Positions 46,408-56,048 of a stretch of 64,000 nucleotides of DNA are shown here, one piece after another. A program made the translations under genes and the position numbers. Under the pieces are notes generated by a model. The model searched no databases. It was not told the DNA's origin and saw only the letters and a program-made list of their open reading frames with translations. Source of the stretch: UBA668 sp039796575 (GTDB lineage: Bacteria > Actinomycetota > Acidimicrobiia > Acidimicrobiales > Ilumatobacteraceae); assembly GCA_039796575.1 (NCBI GenBank), contig JBDKJP010000016.1:124001-188000 (forward strand), given 5' to 3'. The number at the start of each line of letters is the position of its first letter. Within the stretch, counting starts at the first letter, position 1.

Positions 46408-47784
46408 TCACTCGAAGGTGTAGGTCTGCTTCTGCTCTTCGACGGTGGCGAGCACCGAGTCGATGCTGGTCGGGTCGGCGAGGAAGTCCTGCAGGGCCTT
46501 GCCGACGACCTTGGCCGCGAAGTCCGGGTCGGTGTCGCGGTCGAGGAACTGGGCGATGTACTTCGCCGAGCCGACGAGCTCGGCCGACTTCTGCTGCAGG
46601 GCGTTGTAGCCGGCCGTGTTGGCCTTGCTGTTCGCCGCGACGACCGCCGGGTTCACACCGATGTAGGCGTCGATCGAGGCAGCGGCGCCCATGGCACCGA
46701 GCAGCGCCTTCGCGCCGGCCTCGTTCTTCGGCGACTTCGCCATCATGAACCCGTCGATCGGGGCCTCGACCGCGTCCTGGCCGTGGGCCGGATCGATCTC
46801 GGGGAAGGCGAAGAAGTCGATGTCGTCGATGATCTCCTGCGCCGCCGGGTCGGTGGTCGGGTCGAAGTTGCTGGTGACGAAGGTGCCCAGCAGGTACATG
46901 CCGGTCTCCTTGTTGCCGAGCGCCGTGGCGGCGTCCTGCCAGGTGCGACCGTTCACGTCGGGCTGGTAGTAGTCGAGGATGGTCGACCAGTTGGTGAAGA
47001 CCTGCTTCACCTTGTCGTCGGTCCAGCTCTCCTTGCCGCCCATGAGCGACACGTGGAAGTCGTAGCCGTTGGTGCGCAGGTTGATCATGTCGAACATGCC
47101 CATCTGCGGCCAGCCACCGTCGTTGGCGGCGGAGAACGGCGTGATGCCGTCGGCCTTCATCTTCTCGCAGAGCGCCAGGAGGTCGTCCCACGTGGTGGGG
47201 ACTTCGTAGCCCTTCTCCTCGAACAGGCTCTTCCGGTAGTGGATGGCCCAGGGGTAGAAGTAGAACGGCACGAAGTACTGCTTGCCGTCGAGGCCGGTCG
47301 AGGCGTTCTTGAAGCCCTCGCTCATGTCGGTGAGGCCGGTCCACACGTCGGAGATGTCGCCGACGACGCCCTTGCCCGCGAACGCACGCATGCGGTAGCC
47401 GGCGAACCAGCAGACCACGTCGTCGGGCTGCTGGATGTAGGTGTTGAAGTTCTCCTGGTACGAGTTGTGGTCGACCGTGTTGATCTTCACGTCGAGGCCG
47501 GTGGCGGCGATGGCCGCCGCGATGGCTTCGCTGTCCTTGGGGTCGGAGTAGTTCGAGCCGAAGGTGACCTCGCCGAGGTCGCCGCCGCCACCGGCGGCCG
47601 TGGTCTCGGTGCCACCGCTGGTGCCACCCGTGGTGCCCTCGCTGCCTTCGCTGTCGTCGTCACCGCAGGCGGCCAGCACGACGGCACCGCCGACGGCGGC
47701 AGCGCCCGCGAGCAGCGTGCGACGCGAGACCAGCGAGAAGCCGACCTCGGACGGGCTCGGAGATGATTCGTAGTTCCCGGACAT
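46408..47784 (-). CDS. Sugar ABC transporter substrate-binding lipoprotein (Tat-type signal)
   Basis: 458 aa, extracytoplasmic solute-binding protein family 1. The signal has a twin arginine (LVSRRTLLAG, about 25-34) and a lipobox ending LAAC (about Cys47), so it is probably exported folded by Tat and then lipidated. A Gly/Thr/Glu linker leads to the mature domain (GEVTFGSNYSDPKDSEAI...). WDDLLALCEKMKADGITPF and TWQDAATALGNKETGMYLLG are typical CUT1 binding-protein motifs. ATG 47784 has GGGGGAG just upstream. First gene of the galactoside operon. Confidence 0.9.
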   Translation of the reverse strand: MSGNYESSPSPSEVGFSLVSRRTLLAGAAAVGGAVVLAACGDDDSEGSEGTTGGTSGGTETTAAGGGGDLGEVTFGSNYSDPKDSEAIAAAIAATGLDVKINTVDHNSYQENFNTYIQQPDDVVCWFAGYRMRAFAGKGVVGDISDVWTGLTDMSEGFKNASTGLDGKQYFVPFYFYPWAIHYRKSLFEEKGYEVPTTWDDLLALCEKMKADGITPFSAANDGGWPQMGMFDMINLRTNGYDFHVSLMGGKESWTDDKVKQVFTNWSTILDYYQPDVNGRTWQDAATALGNKETGMYLLGTFVTSNFDPTTDPAAQEIIDDIDFFAFPEIDPAHGQDAVEAPIDGFMMAKSPKNEAGAKALLGAMGAAASIDAYIGVNPAVVAANSKANTAGYNALQQKSAELVGSAKYIAQFLDRDTDPDFAAKVVGKALQDFLADPTSIDSVLATVEEQKQTYTFE

Positions 47785-48001
47785 CGCTCCCCCTCTGGAG
47801 TGTGTGGTGATGGAACGCCGGAAATGCCCACCGGCGCAACGTGAGGAGAACTTCTCACGGAATTCACCAGGTGTCAAGGTCGATGTGCGAAAAACGAACA
47901 CCATTCCCGCGGTTTGACCCAGATTCGCACAGATGCTGTGTGATGTTGACTCGTTCTTGGTTCGTTTCTGTTGACTTGAGGGACGTGTTCGTGCAACCTT
48001 C
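47785..48001. promoter_or_regulatory. Divergent control region of the galactoside operon with repeated candidate DeoR half-sites
   Basis: This 217-bp gap separates the binding-protein gene from the divergent deoR-type gene. It holds GTGTTCGT in both orientations (minus strand 47894-47901, plus strand 47985-47992), a GTTCGTTT/AAACGAAC pair (47960-47967 and 47892-47899), and a direct repeat TGTTGACT (47944-47951 and 47969-47976, 25 bp apart). GTTCG-containing half-sites are common among DeoR/GlpR-family operators, so these are candidates for autoregulation and sugar control. Confidence 0.5.
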
Positions 48002-48865
48002 ATGGCGATGAGCGACGATCAGACACCTGCCGACCTCGGGTCGTCGCGTGCCCTCGCTCGCCAACGTCACGAGGTCATCGTGGCCGAGGTGCGCCGCCGC
48101 GGTGCCGTGCGCGTCACCGAGCTCGCCACCCTGCTCGGCGTCAGCGACATGACCGTGCGCCGCGACCTCGAGGTCCTCGACGAGGCCGGTCTGGTCGACA
48201 AGGTGCACGGTGGCGCCACCCTGCGCGACGAACGCACCAGTGACGAGCCCGGCTTCGAGGCGAAGTCGCTGCGCAACACCCGCGAGAAGCACGCCATCGC
48301 GCTGTCGGCCGCGTCGTTCGTCCGCCCGGGCCAGGCCATCGGCATCACCGCCGGCACCACCACCTGGCAGATGGCGTACCACATCGTCGACATCGCCAAC
48401 CTCACGGTCGTCACCAACTCGGTGCGCGTCGCCGACGTGCTGCACCAGTCGCGCCGCGACGACCGCACCGTGGTGCTCACCGGCGGTGTGCGCACCCCCT
48501 CCGACGCACTCGTCGGTCCCGTCGCCGTGGGCGCACTGCGCTCGCTGCACCTCGACTCGGTGTTCATGGGCGTGCACGGCATGTCCGAGCGCGCCGGGTT
48601 CACCACCCCCAACCTGATGGAGGCCGAGACGAACCGTGCGTTCGTCGACGCCACCGAGCACCTCGTGGTCCTCGCCGACCACACCAAGTGGGGCATCACC
48701 GGGCTCAGCTCGATGGCGCCACTGCACCGCGCCGCGGTGCTCATCACCGATGGGGGCCTGCCGGCCGCCGCCAACGCCATGCTCGGAGAGCACATCGGCC
48801 GGGTCGTCCTCGCCGACACCAGCTTCTCCGACGACGACACGACGCACGAGCGCAGGAGGGCCTGA
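48002..48865 (+). CDS. DeoR/GlpR-family transcriptional regulator
   Basis: 287 aa. N-terminal helix-turn-helix (RHEVIVAEVRRRGAVRVTELATLLGVSDMTVRRDLEVLDEAGLVDKVHGGA) is the classic DeoR domain; the C-terminal DeoRC sugar-phosphate sensor has the ITAGTTTWQMA and VLTGG blocks. Likely senses a phosphorylated galactose metabolite; inferred from context. ATG 48002, with a second ATG two codons later. Overlaps the ATPase gene by one base (TGATG), so repressor and ATPase are co-transcribed. Confidence 0.9.
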   Translation: MAMSDDQTPADLGSSRALARQRHEVIVAEVRRRGAVRVTELATLLGVSDMTVRRDLEVLDEAGLVDKVHGGATLRDERTSDEPGFEAKSLRNTREKHAIALSAASFVRPGQAIGITAGTTTWQMAYHIVDIANLTVVTNSVRVADVLHQSRRDDRTVVLTGGVRTPSDALVGPVAVGALRSLHLDSVFMGVHGMSERAGFTTPNLMEAETNRAFVDATEHLVVLADHTKWGITGLSSMAPLHRAAVLITDGGLPAAANAMLGEHIGRVVLADTSFSDDDTTHERRRA

Positions 48866-49944
48866 TGGCCACGGTCACGTTCACCGATGCCAGCCGCACC
48901 TACCAGGAAGGGCAGCGACCCGCGGTCGACAAGCTCAACCTGCACATCGACGACGGCGAGTTCCTCGTGCTCGTCGGTCCGTCGGGCTGCGGCAAGAGCA
49001 CCACGTTGCGCATGCTCGCCGGGCTCGAGCCCATCAACGGCGGCTCGGTGCACATCGGCGATGTCGACGTCACGCAGCTGCCGCCGCGCGACCGCGACAT
49101 CGCGATGGTGTTCCAGAGCTACGCGCTGTACCCGCACATGACCGTGGCCGAGAACATCGGCTTCCACCTGAAGATCAAGAAGGTGCCCAAGCCCGAGATC
49201 GCCGAGCGCGTCGCCGAGGCAGCGAAGCTGCTCGACCTCGAGGAGTACCTCGACCGCAAGCCGGCCAAGCTGTCGGGCGGTCAGCGCCAACGCGTCGCCA
49301 TGGGCCGCGCCATCGTGCGCCAGCCGCAGGTGTTCCTCATGGACGAGCCGCTGTCGAACCTCGACGCCAAGCTGCGCGTGTCCACCCGTACGCAGATCGC
49401 CGCGCTCCAGCGTCGCCTCGGCGTCACCACCGTCTACGTCACCCACGACCAGGTGGAGGCCATGACCATGGGCGACCGCGTGGCCGTGCTCAAGGACGGG
49501 CTGTTGCAACAGTGCGCTTCCCCCCGTGAACTGTTCACCCGTCCCATCAACATGTTCGTCGCCGGCTTCATCGGGTCGCCGGCGATGAACATGGTCCACT
49601 GCACCGTCGATGCCGATGGGGCAGAGTTCTCCTCGATGCGCATCCCCCTCACGCCCGAGCAGCGGTCGGCGCTCACCTCCGGCTCGCTCAGCGTCGGCGT
49701 GCGCCCCGAGGGCCTGCACCTCAGCCACGACGGCACCGGCATGCACGCCACCATCGACACGGTCGAGGAACTCGGCTCCGACAGCTACCTGTACTGCACC
49801 CCGCAGGGCCACGAGGGCCTCAGCGTGGTCTCGCGCGCCGAGGGCCTGAGCGGCGCGAAGCCGGGCGACACCGTCGTGCTGCGCCCCGACCCCGGCGCCC
49901 TGCACCTGTTCGACACCGCGACCGGCAACCGACTGCCCGACTGA
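48865..49944 (+). CDS. Sugar ABC transporter ATP-binding protein (MsmK/UgpC/MalK type)
   Basis: 359 aa. Walker A GPSGCGKST (about 38-46), signature LSGGQRQRVAMGRAI, Walker B VFLMDEPLSNLDAK and H-loop VYVTHDQVEAMTMGD are present, with a C-terminal TOBE/OB regulatory domain (from about 235). These ATPases power CUT1 permeases, fitting the pair on the other strand. ATG 48865 shares its A with the deoR stop. GalT starts 5 bp downstream of its stop. Confidence 0.93.
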   Translation: MATVTFTDASRTYQEGQRPAVDKLNLHIDDGEFLVLVGPSGCGKSTTLRMLAGLEPINGGSVHIGDVDVTQLPPRDRDIAMVFQSYALYPHMTVAENIGFHLKIKKVPKPEIAERVAEAAKLLDLEEYLDRKPAKLSGGQRQRVAMGRAIVRQPQVFLMDEPLSNLDAKLRVSTRTQIAALQRRLGVTTVYVTHDQVEAMTMGDRVAVLKDGLLQQCASPRELFTRPINMFVAGFIGSPAMNMVHCTVDADGAEFSSMRIPLTPEQRSALTSGSLSVGVRPEGLHLSHDGTGMHATIDTVEELGSDSYLYCTPQGHEGLSVVSRAEGLSGAKPGDTVVLRPDPGALHLFDTATGNRLPD

Positions 49945-49949
49945 AACCG

Positions 49950-50804
<855 letters not shown>

Positions 50805-50807
50805 CGG

Positions 50808-51611
50808 TCAGGCGTCGGGGTTCACCGGCTGGAACGACGGGGTGCGCTTCTGCAGGAAGCTCGCCACGCCCTCCTTGAAGTCGGGGCGGCGCAGCGAGGC
50901 CTTCATCAGCTCGATCGCGTCGTCGGTGGCGGCCACGACGCCGCGTTCCCAGTCGCCCCACACCTGACGCTTCATCACGGCCATCGACGTGGGCGACGAG
51001 TACGTGGCGAGCTCGGCGGCGTACTCGAGCGTGCGGTCGAGCAGGTGCTCGGGCTCGACGACCTCGTTCACCATGCCCATCTCGGCGGCCTCCTCGGCCA
51101 GCACCACGCGACCGCTGTACAGCAGGTCGAGCGCGCGTGCGGTGCCGACCAGACGGGGCAGCACCCACGACATGCCGTACTCGGCGATGAGGCCGCGACG
51201 GGCGAACGCCGTCGTGAACTTCGCCCCCTTCGCCGCGAAGCGCATGTCGCACATCAGTGCCTGCACCATGCCGATGCCGGCGCACGCGCCGTTGACGGCG
51301 GCGATGACCGGCTTCGGGATCTGCGTGGTGCGGTACTGCGGCGCACCACCGGCAGCCGACTCGGCGCCGCCACTGCCGGCGGAGTTGCCGATGCCCTGCA
51401 GCGTGTCCATGTCGGCGCCAGCGCACCAGCCGCGGCCGGCACCGGTGACCACGATGACCTTCACCGCGGGGTCGGCGGCCGCCTGGTCGAGCAGTGTGAA
51501 GTAGCGCGTCGCCAGTTCGCCGTTCCAGGCGTTCAGGCGTTCGGGCCGGTTCAGCGTGAGCAGCGCGATGCCGGGCTCGCGCACTTCGTACAGGACGACG
51601 TCGTCACTCAT
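50808..51611 (-). CDS. Enoyl-CoA hydratase/isomerase family (crotonase) protein
   Basis: 267 aa. Crotonase fold: LTLNRPERLNAWNGEL, the oxyanion-hole segment GRGWCAGADMDTL (Ala-Gly-Ala-Asp), and AAVNGACAGIGM (Gly-rich loop). The catalytic glutamate position near GLIAEYGMSWVLPRLVG is Glu, as in hydratases. Substrate chain length not assigned. The start overlaps the lgt stop by 8 bp on the same strand, so it lies in a lgt-first operon. Confidence 0.9.
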   Translation of the reverse strand: MSDDVVLYEVREPGIALLTLNRPERLNAWNGELATRYFTLLDQAAADPAVKVIVVTGAGRGWCAGADMDTLQGIGNSAGSGGAESAAGGAPQYRTTQIPKPVIAAVNGACAGIGMVQALMCDMRFAAKGAKFTTAFARRGLIAEYGMSWVLPRLVGTARALDLLYSGRVVLAEEAAEMGMVNEVVEPEHLLDRTLEYAAELATYSSPTSMAVMKRQVWGDWERGVVAATDDAIELMKASLRRPDFKEGVASFLQKRTPSFQPVNPDA

Positions 51612-52470
51612 GTTCGGGAACGTAGTCGGCCGCCTGCTCGTCGCTCGTGTCGGCGTCGGGCTCGGGGGCCGGGTCGTTCCGGTGGCGGAGATGGTCGATC
51701 ACCAGGTAGCTGACGGACAGCACGAAGAACGCCGCGGCCATCCACTGGTTGAGCCGCCACCCACCACCGCTGTTGGCGGGGTCGATGCGCAGGCTCTCGA
51801 CCCAGAACCGCCCGATGCTGTAGCCGACGACGTACACGGCCATCAGCCGGCCCGGCCGCAGGCGCATCTTCTTGTCGATCAGCAGCAGCACGCCGCACAG
51901 CGCGAAGTTCCACAGCGACTCGTAGAGGAACGTGGGGTGGAACAGCGTGCCCGACGCATAGCCCTCGGGCAGATGCGCGTCGTCGATCTCGAGCCCCCAC
52001 GGCAGCGTGGTGGGCCGGCCGAACAACTCCTGGTTGAACCAGTTGCCCCATCGGCCGATGGCCTGCGACAGCGGGATGGCGGGTGCGGCGGCGGTGAGCA
52101 GCATCGGCACGTCGACGTGGCGACGTCTCGCCGCCCAGACGCCGACGAGCACACCGAGGATCAGACCACCGGGGATGCCGAGGCCGCCCTTCCAGACCTG
52201 CAGCCACTTGCCCGGCTCGCGCCACGGCTCACTGGCGTCGGTGATGATGTAGTAGATCCGCGCACCGACGATGCCGGCACCGACGGCCCACATCGCGATG
52301 TTGGCCATGTCGTCGCGGGTGCCCGCGCCCGACGCAGCGAGGCGACGGCCCGACAGCCACACACCGGCGATGACGCCGAGCGCGATCATCAACCCGTACG
52401 CGTGGATGGACAGCGGGCCGAGGTCGAGCGTGCCGTCCGACGGGCTGGGGATGCTGGCGAGCAGGCCCAT
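51604..52470 (-). CDS. lgt: Prolipoprotein diacylglyceryl transferase
   Basis: 288 aa inner-membrane enzyme transferring diacylglycerol to lipobox cysteines, needed to mature the several lipoproteins in this window. Seven helices; the Lgt signature GRWGNWFNQELFGRP is at about 140-154, and LGPLSIHAYGLMIALGVIAG at the start. The C-terminal tail is acidic. ATG 52470 lies 2 bp after the esterase stop. Confidence 0.93.
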   Translation of the reverse strand: MGLLASIPSPSDGTLDLGPLSIHAYGLMIALGVIAGVWLSGRRLAASGAGTRDDMANIAMWAVGAGIVGARIYYIITDASEPWREPGKWLQVWKGGLGIPGGLILGVLVGVWAARRRHVDVPMLLTAAAPAIPLSQAIGRWGNWFNQELFGRPTTLPWGLEIDDAHLPEGYASGTLFHPTFLYESLWNFALCGVLLLIDKKMRLRPGRLMAVYVVGYSIGRFWVESLRIDPANSGGGWRLNQWMAAAFFVLSVSYLVIDHLRHRNDPAPEPDADTSDEQAADYVPEHE

Positions 52471-52472
52471 CG

Positions 52473-53228
52473 TCACGCCGTGACGCGACGAGCGAACGCG
52501 ACGGCGCTGTCGAAGATGAGTTGCTTGTCGTAGTCCTGCGTGGCCACGTGGTAGCTGCGCTCGAGCATGATGCGCTCGACCTCGCCGCCGTAGTGCTCGG
52601 CCAGGTAGTCGCCCTGCGCCGGCTCGACCACGTGGTCCTGCGGCGAGTTGAGCAGCAGCAGCGGCTGGCGCATGTTCGGGTACTCGGGGCCGAGCGGCGC
52701 GAGGCCGTCCTGCACCAGCGACAGCAGCGGGGCCAGCGGCGTGGCGTCGTACGCCGACTCGTGCGCATCGGGGTCGGCGATGTCGCTGCCGATGGCCGGC
52801 ATCACGTCGGTGCCCGAGTCGACGAGGCCCTGCAGCATCTCGACGACCTCGGGTGCCTGCGGCTGCGTGGCGGGGTTGATGCACACCAGACCGGCGATCT
52901 CGGGATGGTCGGCGCCGAGGCGCAGCGTGAGCGCACCGCCCATGCTGAGGCCGGCCACCACCACCTTCTCGCTGCGCGCGGCGAGCGTGCGGTACGCGGC
53001 CTCGGCCGCGGCCGCCCAGTCGGCCCAACGCGTCGGCACCATGTCGTCGACGGTGGTGCCGTGGCCGGGCAGCAGCGGCATCTCGACGTGGAACCCGGCC
53101 GCGGCGAACGCCTCTGCGAGCTCGCGCATGCTGCCCGGGTTGCCGGTGAAGCCGTGCACCACCAGCGCACCGTGGGGGCCCGTACCGACGTGCGACCAGG
53201 GCTCTGCCCCGGGGATGAGGTTCGTCAT
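52473..53228 (-). CDS. Alpha/beta-hydrolase, carboxylesterase/monoacylglycerol-lipase type
   Basis: 251 aa. Nucleophile elbow GLSMGG (Ser about 92), oxyanion VHGFTGNPGSM near the start, acid Asp in NSPQDHVV and His in SYHVATQD; all three triad members visible. The lid region and length resemble Est30 and bacterial monoglyceride lipases. Acts on short or medium acyl esters; physiological substrate not assigned. Located directly upstream of lgt. Confidence 0.85.
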   Translation of the reverse strand: MTNLIPGAEPWSHVGTGPHGALVVHGFTGNPGSMRELAEAFAAAGFHVEMPLLPGHGTTVDDMVPTRWADWAAAAEAAYRTLAARSEKVVVAGLSMGGALTLRLGADHPEIAGLVCINPATQPQAPEVVEMLQGLVDSGTDVMPAIGSDIADPDAHESAYDATPLAPLLSLVQDGLAPLGPEYPNMRQPLLLLNSPQDHVVEPAQGDYLAEHYGGEVERIMLERSYHVATQDYDKQLIFDSAVAFARRVTA

Positions 53229-53241
53229 GCTGTGCAGTATG

Positions 53242-53553
53242 TCAGGAGTACGGGTCGGCGGGTCCGCCGGCTTCGTCCCACCACTCGGCGGGCGAGCCCA
53301 CCCCTTCCCAGTCGGGGAACGGGTAGATGCAGTTCACCGGGCAGGCGGGCAGGCACTTGTCGCACCCGCTGCAGAGCTCGGGGATGATGACCACGTCGGG
53401 GCCGTGGTTGAAGATGGCCCCGAACTGCGGCGGGCAGTGCCGCAGGCACGCGTCGCAGTTGATGCACTCGAGCATCTCGATGCGCAGCGGCGGGTTCTTC
53501 CACTTCTCGTTGCGGGTGCGCGCTGCGATGCGTTCGGTGCGGGAGGCCGCCAT
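53242..53553 (-). CDS. Ferredoxin with two 4Fe-4S motifs
   Basis: 103 aa. Two CxxCxxCxxxCP clusters: CINCDACLRHCP (about 30-41) and CSGCDKCLPACPVNC (about 61-75). The second cluster's fourth cysteine pairs with the first as in bacterial 2[4Fe-4S] ferredoxins; an acidic tail follows. A basic N-terminal extension of about 25 residues is present. Electron carrier; partner not evident here, but the window does contain a 2-oxoacid:ferredoxin oxidoreductase 6 kb away. Confidence 0.9.
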   Translation of the reverse strand: MAASRTERIAARTRNEKWKNPPLRIEMLECINCDACLRHCPPQFGAIFNHGPDVVIIPELCSGCDKCLPACPVNCIYPFPDWEGVGSPAEWWDEAGGPADPYS

Positions 53554-53586
53554 GTCGGCGAGTGTAGAGGCCGCTCCGCGCTCGGA

Positions 53587-53602
53587 TTGACCCGAGGGTC
53601 AA
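53587..53602. promoter_or_regulatory. Palindromic candidate TetR operator
   Basis: TTGACCC-GA-GGGTCAA is a perfect 7-bp inverted repeat with a 2-nt centre, 20 bp before the TetR start and 34 bp before the divergent ferredoxin start. The left half also resembles a -35 element. Autoregulation by the adjacent TetR protein is inferred. Confidence 0.6.
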
Positions 53603-53621
53603 GGCATGGTCGACTGAGGGT

Positions 53622-54260
53622 GTGAGTGATCCGCGTCGGCACACGGAACAGGGCGAAGAACGCAAGCAGCAGCTGCTCGAGGCGGCAGAGGAGCTGTTCA
53701 CCGAGCGCGGCTACGGGGCGACGCGCATCTCCGACATCTGCGCCGCGGCGGGCGTGGCGAAGGGGCTCTTCTACTGGTACTTCCCCACCAAGGAGTCGCT
53801 GTTCGCCGAGCTCGTGCGCACCATGCGGCTCGCCCTGCGGCGTGCGCAGGCCGCGGCGATGGACGCCGACGCCGACCCGGTGACGCGCATCCGCCAGGGC
53901 GCCGAGGCGAGCGTGCGGTTCATGGCCGAGCACCAGCCGTACTTCGCGTTGCTCGACGTGGAACGCACCGACGACGCGATGGCCGACGTGCTGAAGGAGG
54001 GCAGCGACGTGTACGCACGCGACGTGCGCCGCCTGGTGGCCGAGGCGCAGGCGCAGGGTCTGGTGCCCGATGCCGACGCCGCGTTCTACGCCGTCGGCGT
54101 GATGGGTGCCGTGTCGTCGTTCAGCCACGCGCACCGCATGGGACGCGTGCAGATGCCCATCGACGAGCTCGCCCGGCTGGTGGGCGACTGGGTCACCCGA
54201 GCGTTGACCGGTCGAGCGCCGCTTCCAGCGACGGATCGCGACGCAGCATCACTCGGATGA
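53622..54260 (+). CDS. TetR-family transcriptional regulator
   Basis: 212 aa. N-terminal helix-turn-helix domain (QQLLEAAEELFTERGYGATRISDICAAAGVAKGLFYWYFPTKESLF, about 17-62) is typical TetR; the C-terminal ligand domain is not assignable. GTG 53622. A palindrome precedes it and it diverges from the ferredoxin gene, its likely target. The 3' end overlaps the convergent HD-GYP gene by 68 bp, an unusually long convergent overlap for this window. Confidence 0.9.
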   Translation: MSDPRRHTEQGEERKQQLLEAAEELFTERGYGATRISDICAAAGVAKGLFYWYFPTKESLFAELVRTMRLALRRAQAAAMDADADPVTRIRQGAEASVRFMAEHQPYFALLDVERTDDAMADVLKEGSDVYARDVRRLVAEAQAQGLVPDADAAFYAVGVMGAVSSFSHAHRMGRVQMPIDELARLVGDWVTRALTGRAPLPATDRDAASLG

Positions 54261-55941
54261 ACGCGTCCACCACCTGTGGGTCGAACTGCGTGCCACGACC
54301 GGCGATGAGGTGGTTCAGCGAGTCGACCGGCGACCACGCCCGCTTGTAGACCCGCTCGCTGACGAGCGCGTCGTACACGTCGGCCACCGCGACGATGCGG
54401 CCCGACAGCGGGATGGTGGTGCGGTACAGCCCACGCGGGTAGCCGGAGCCGTCCCACCGTTCGTGGTGCGTGTACGCGACCTCGGCCGCGAGGCGCAGCA
54501 ACGGCGTCTGGCCGTCGCGCAGGATCTCGAACCCGTGCGTGGTGTGCGTCTTGATGCGTTCGAACTCGGAGGCCGTGAGCGGACCGGGCTTCATCAGCAA
54601 CGTGTCGGACACGCCGACCTTGCCGACGTCGTGCATGCGCGCGGCATCGGACAGCAGCGCGGCGAACGGCTCGTCGAGGCCGAGCTCGAGGGCGACGGCC
54701 GCGGACAGCTCGCCCACCCGCTCGGGATGCGCTTCGGAGTCGGCGTTGAAGTGCTCGATCATCACGGCGATCTTCGTGAAGGACGCCACCTGGAACGCCT
54801 GCATCTCGTCGGTGCGCTGCTGCACCATCTGCTCGAGCTCGGTGGTGCGCAGGCGCGTGATCTCGGCCTGCTGGCGTGCCGTCTCGGTGTCGTGCTGGAT
54901 CTGCTGGGTGCGCATGCGCAGATCGGCACCGCGCGTCAGCATCTCCTCGTTCAACCGGTAGCGCGCCTCCTGGTGGAGCAGCGCCTGCTCGAAGCGACCC
55001 ATCTCGCGGTTGAGGTTGGCGAGCTTGTCGCGCAGCTGCAGCGCCACCTCGGTCATGTTGGCCTTGGTGGCCAGCTCCAACGCCTCGGCCCATTCGCGGA
55101 GCGCGTGGTCGCGCAGGTGCTGGGCCACGTAGAGCTCGCCGCGGGCGATGGCCACCATGACCACGCTGCCGGGTGACAGGGCGACGCGACGCTGGGTGCG
55201 GTCGCGCAGCACGCCGTCGGCCTCGTCGAGGCAGCCGGCCGCGCGGTCGAGCGCCGACAACGCCACGTACGACGCGGCGAGACGGGCCAGGATCTCGGGC
55301 ACGAACTCGGGGGTGTGCTCCTTGGCGAGCGTGAGTGCCGACTCGCCGAGGCTGACCGCGAGCAGCTCCTCCTTGCGGTCGGCGCGCACCTTCGCCATGT
55401 TGGCGAGCGTGATGGCGTCGAGGTCGGGCCGGTTCTCGCCCTTGTTGGCCATCAACGCCGCTTCGTAGGTGACGATGGCCTTGTCGGTTTCGCGCAGACC
55501 GTGCTGGATGACCGCGAGAAGGTTCAGGAGATGGCCCTCGGACGCACGCTTGCCGGTGGTGCGATAGAGCTCGAGGGCCGCCATCGCGGACGTGAGGGCC
55601 TCGGAGAAGTTGGCCGCGTGGTAGTGCACCGCGGCGATGAGGTTCAGCGCCGAGACCTCGGTGCTGATGGCCGCGCACTGGTGCGCGAGGTCGCGCGACT
55701 CGAGCGCGACGGCGAACGCCTCGTTGGTGAGGCCGGCGGCATACGCCAGCTCAGCGAGGCGATAGAGCGATTCCGCCTCGCCCGCCTGGTCGTGCTGGGA
55801 GCGCGCGAGCACGCGCGCCTGCTGCACGAGTGAGCGGGCCCGGTTCGGTTCGGAGTCCTCGTAGAGGCGCGCTTGTTCCAGGAGCTCGTCGACGGTGGGC
55901 TCACCGTGTGGGTCCCGCGTGACCGGGGTGGTCGACGCCAT
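54193..55941 (-). CDS. Cytoplasmic HD-GYP phosphodiesterase with N-terminal TPR-like repeats
   Basis: 582 aa. Residues about 25-330 are helical tandem repeats of TPR character (alternating Ala/Leu-rich helix pairs), followed by a coiled coil (TARQQAEITRLRTTELEQMVQQ, about 355-376) and a C-terminal HD-GYP domain (about 390-555) with the HD pair in ARMHDVGKVGV and GYP in HHERWDGSGYPRGLY. All catalytic metal ligands appear intact, so cyclic di-GMP hydrolysis is plausible. ATG 55941 has an AAAGGAGGTG ribosome site. No TM segments. Overlaps TetR by 68 bp. Confidence 0.9.
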   Translation of the reverse strand: MASTTPVTRDPHGEPTVDELLEQARLYEDSEPNRARSLVQQARVLARSQHDQAGEAESLYRLAELAYAAGLTNEAFAVALESRDLAHQCAAISTEVSALNLIAAVHYHAANFSEALTSAMAALELYRTTGKRASEGHLLNLLAVIQHGLRETDKAIVTYEAALMANKGENRPDLDAITLANMAKVRADRKEELLAVSLGESALTLAKEHTPEFVPEILARLAASYVALSALDRAAGCLDEADGVLRDRTQRRVALSPGSVVMVAIARGELYVAQHLRDHALREWAEALELATKANMTEVALQLRDKLANLNREMGRFEQALLHQEARYRLNEEMLTRGADLRMRTQQIQHDTETARQQAEITRLRTTELEQMVQQRTDEMQAFQVASFTKIAVMIEHFNADSEAHPERVGELSAAVALELGLDEPFAALLSDAARMHDVGKVGVSDTLLMKPGPLTASEFERIKTHTTHGFEILRDGQTPLLRLAAEVAYTHHERWDGSGYPRGLYRTTIPLSGRIVAVADVYDALVSERVYKRAWSPVDSLNHLIAGRGTQFDPQVVDAFIRVMLRRDPSLEAALDRSTLG

Positions 55942-56048
55942 CTGCGCACCTCCTTTCAACCGGCGCACGCTAGTTATCGGCCGATTCGTCACGAGGGATA
56001 GCGAAATTCTCAAGATTTCGACTCGTAACCTTGAACTTCGTGGACACG

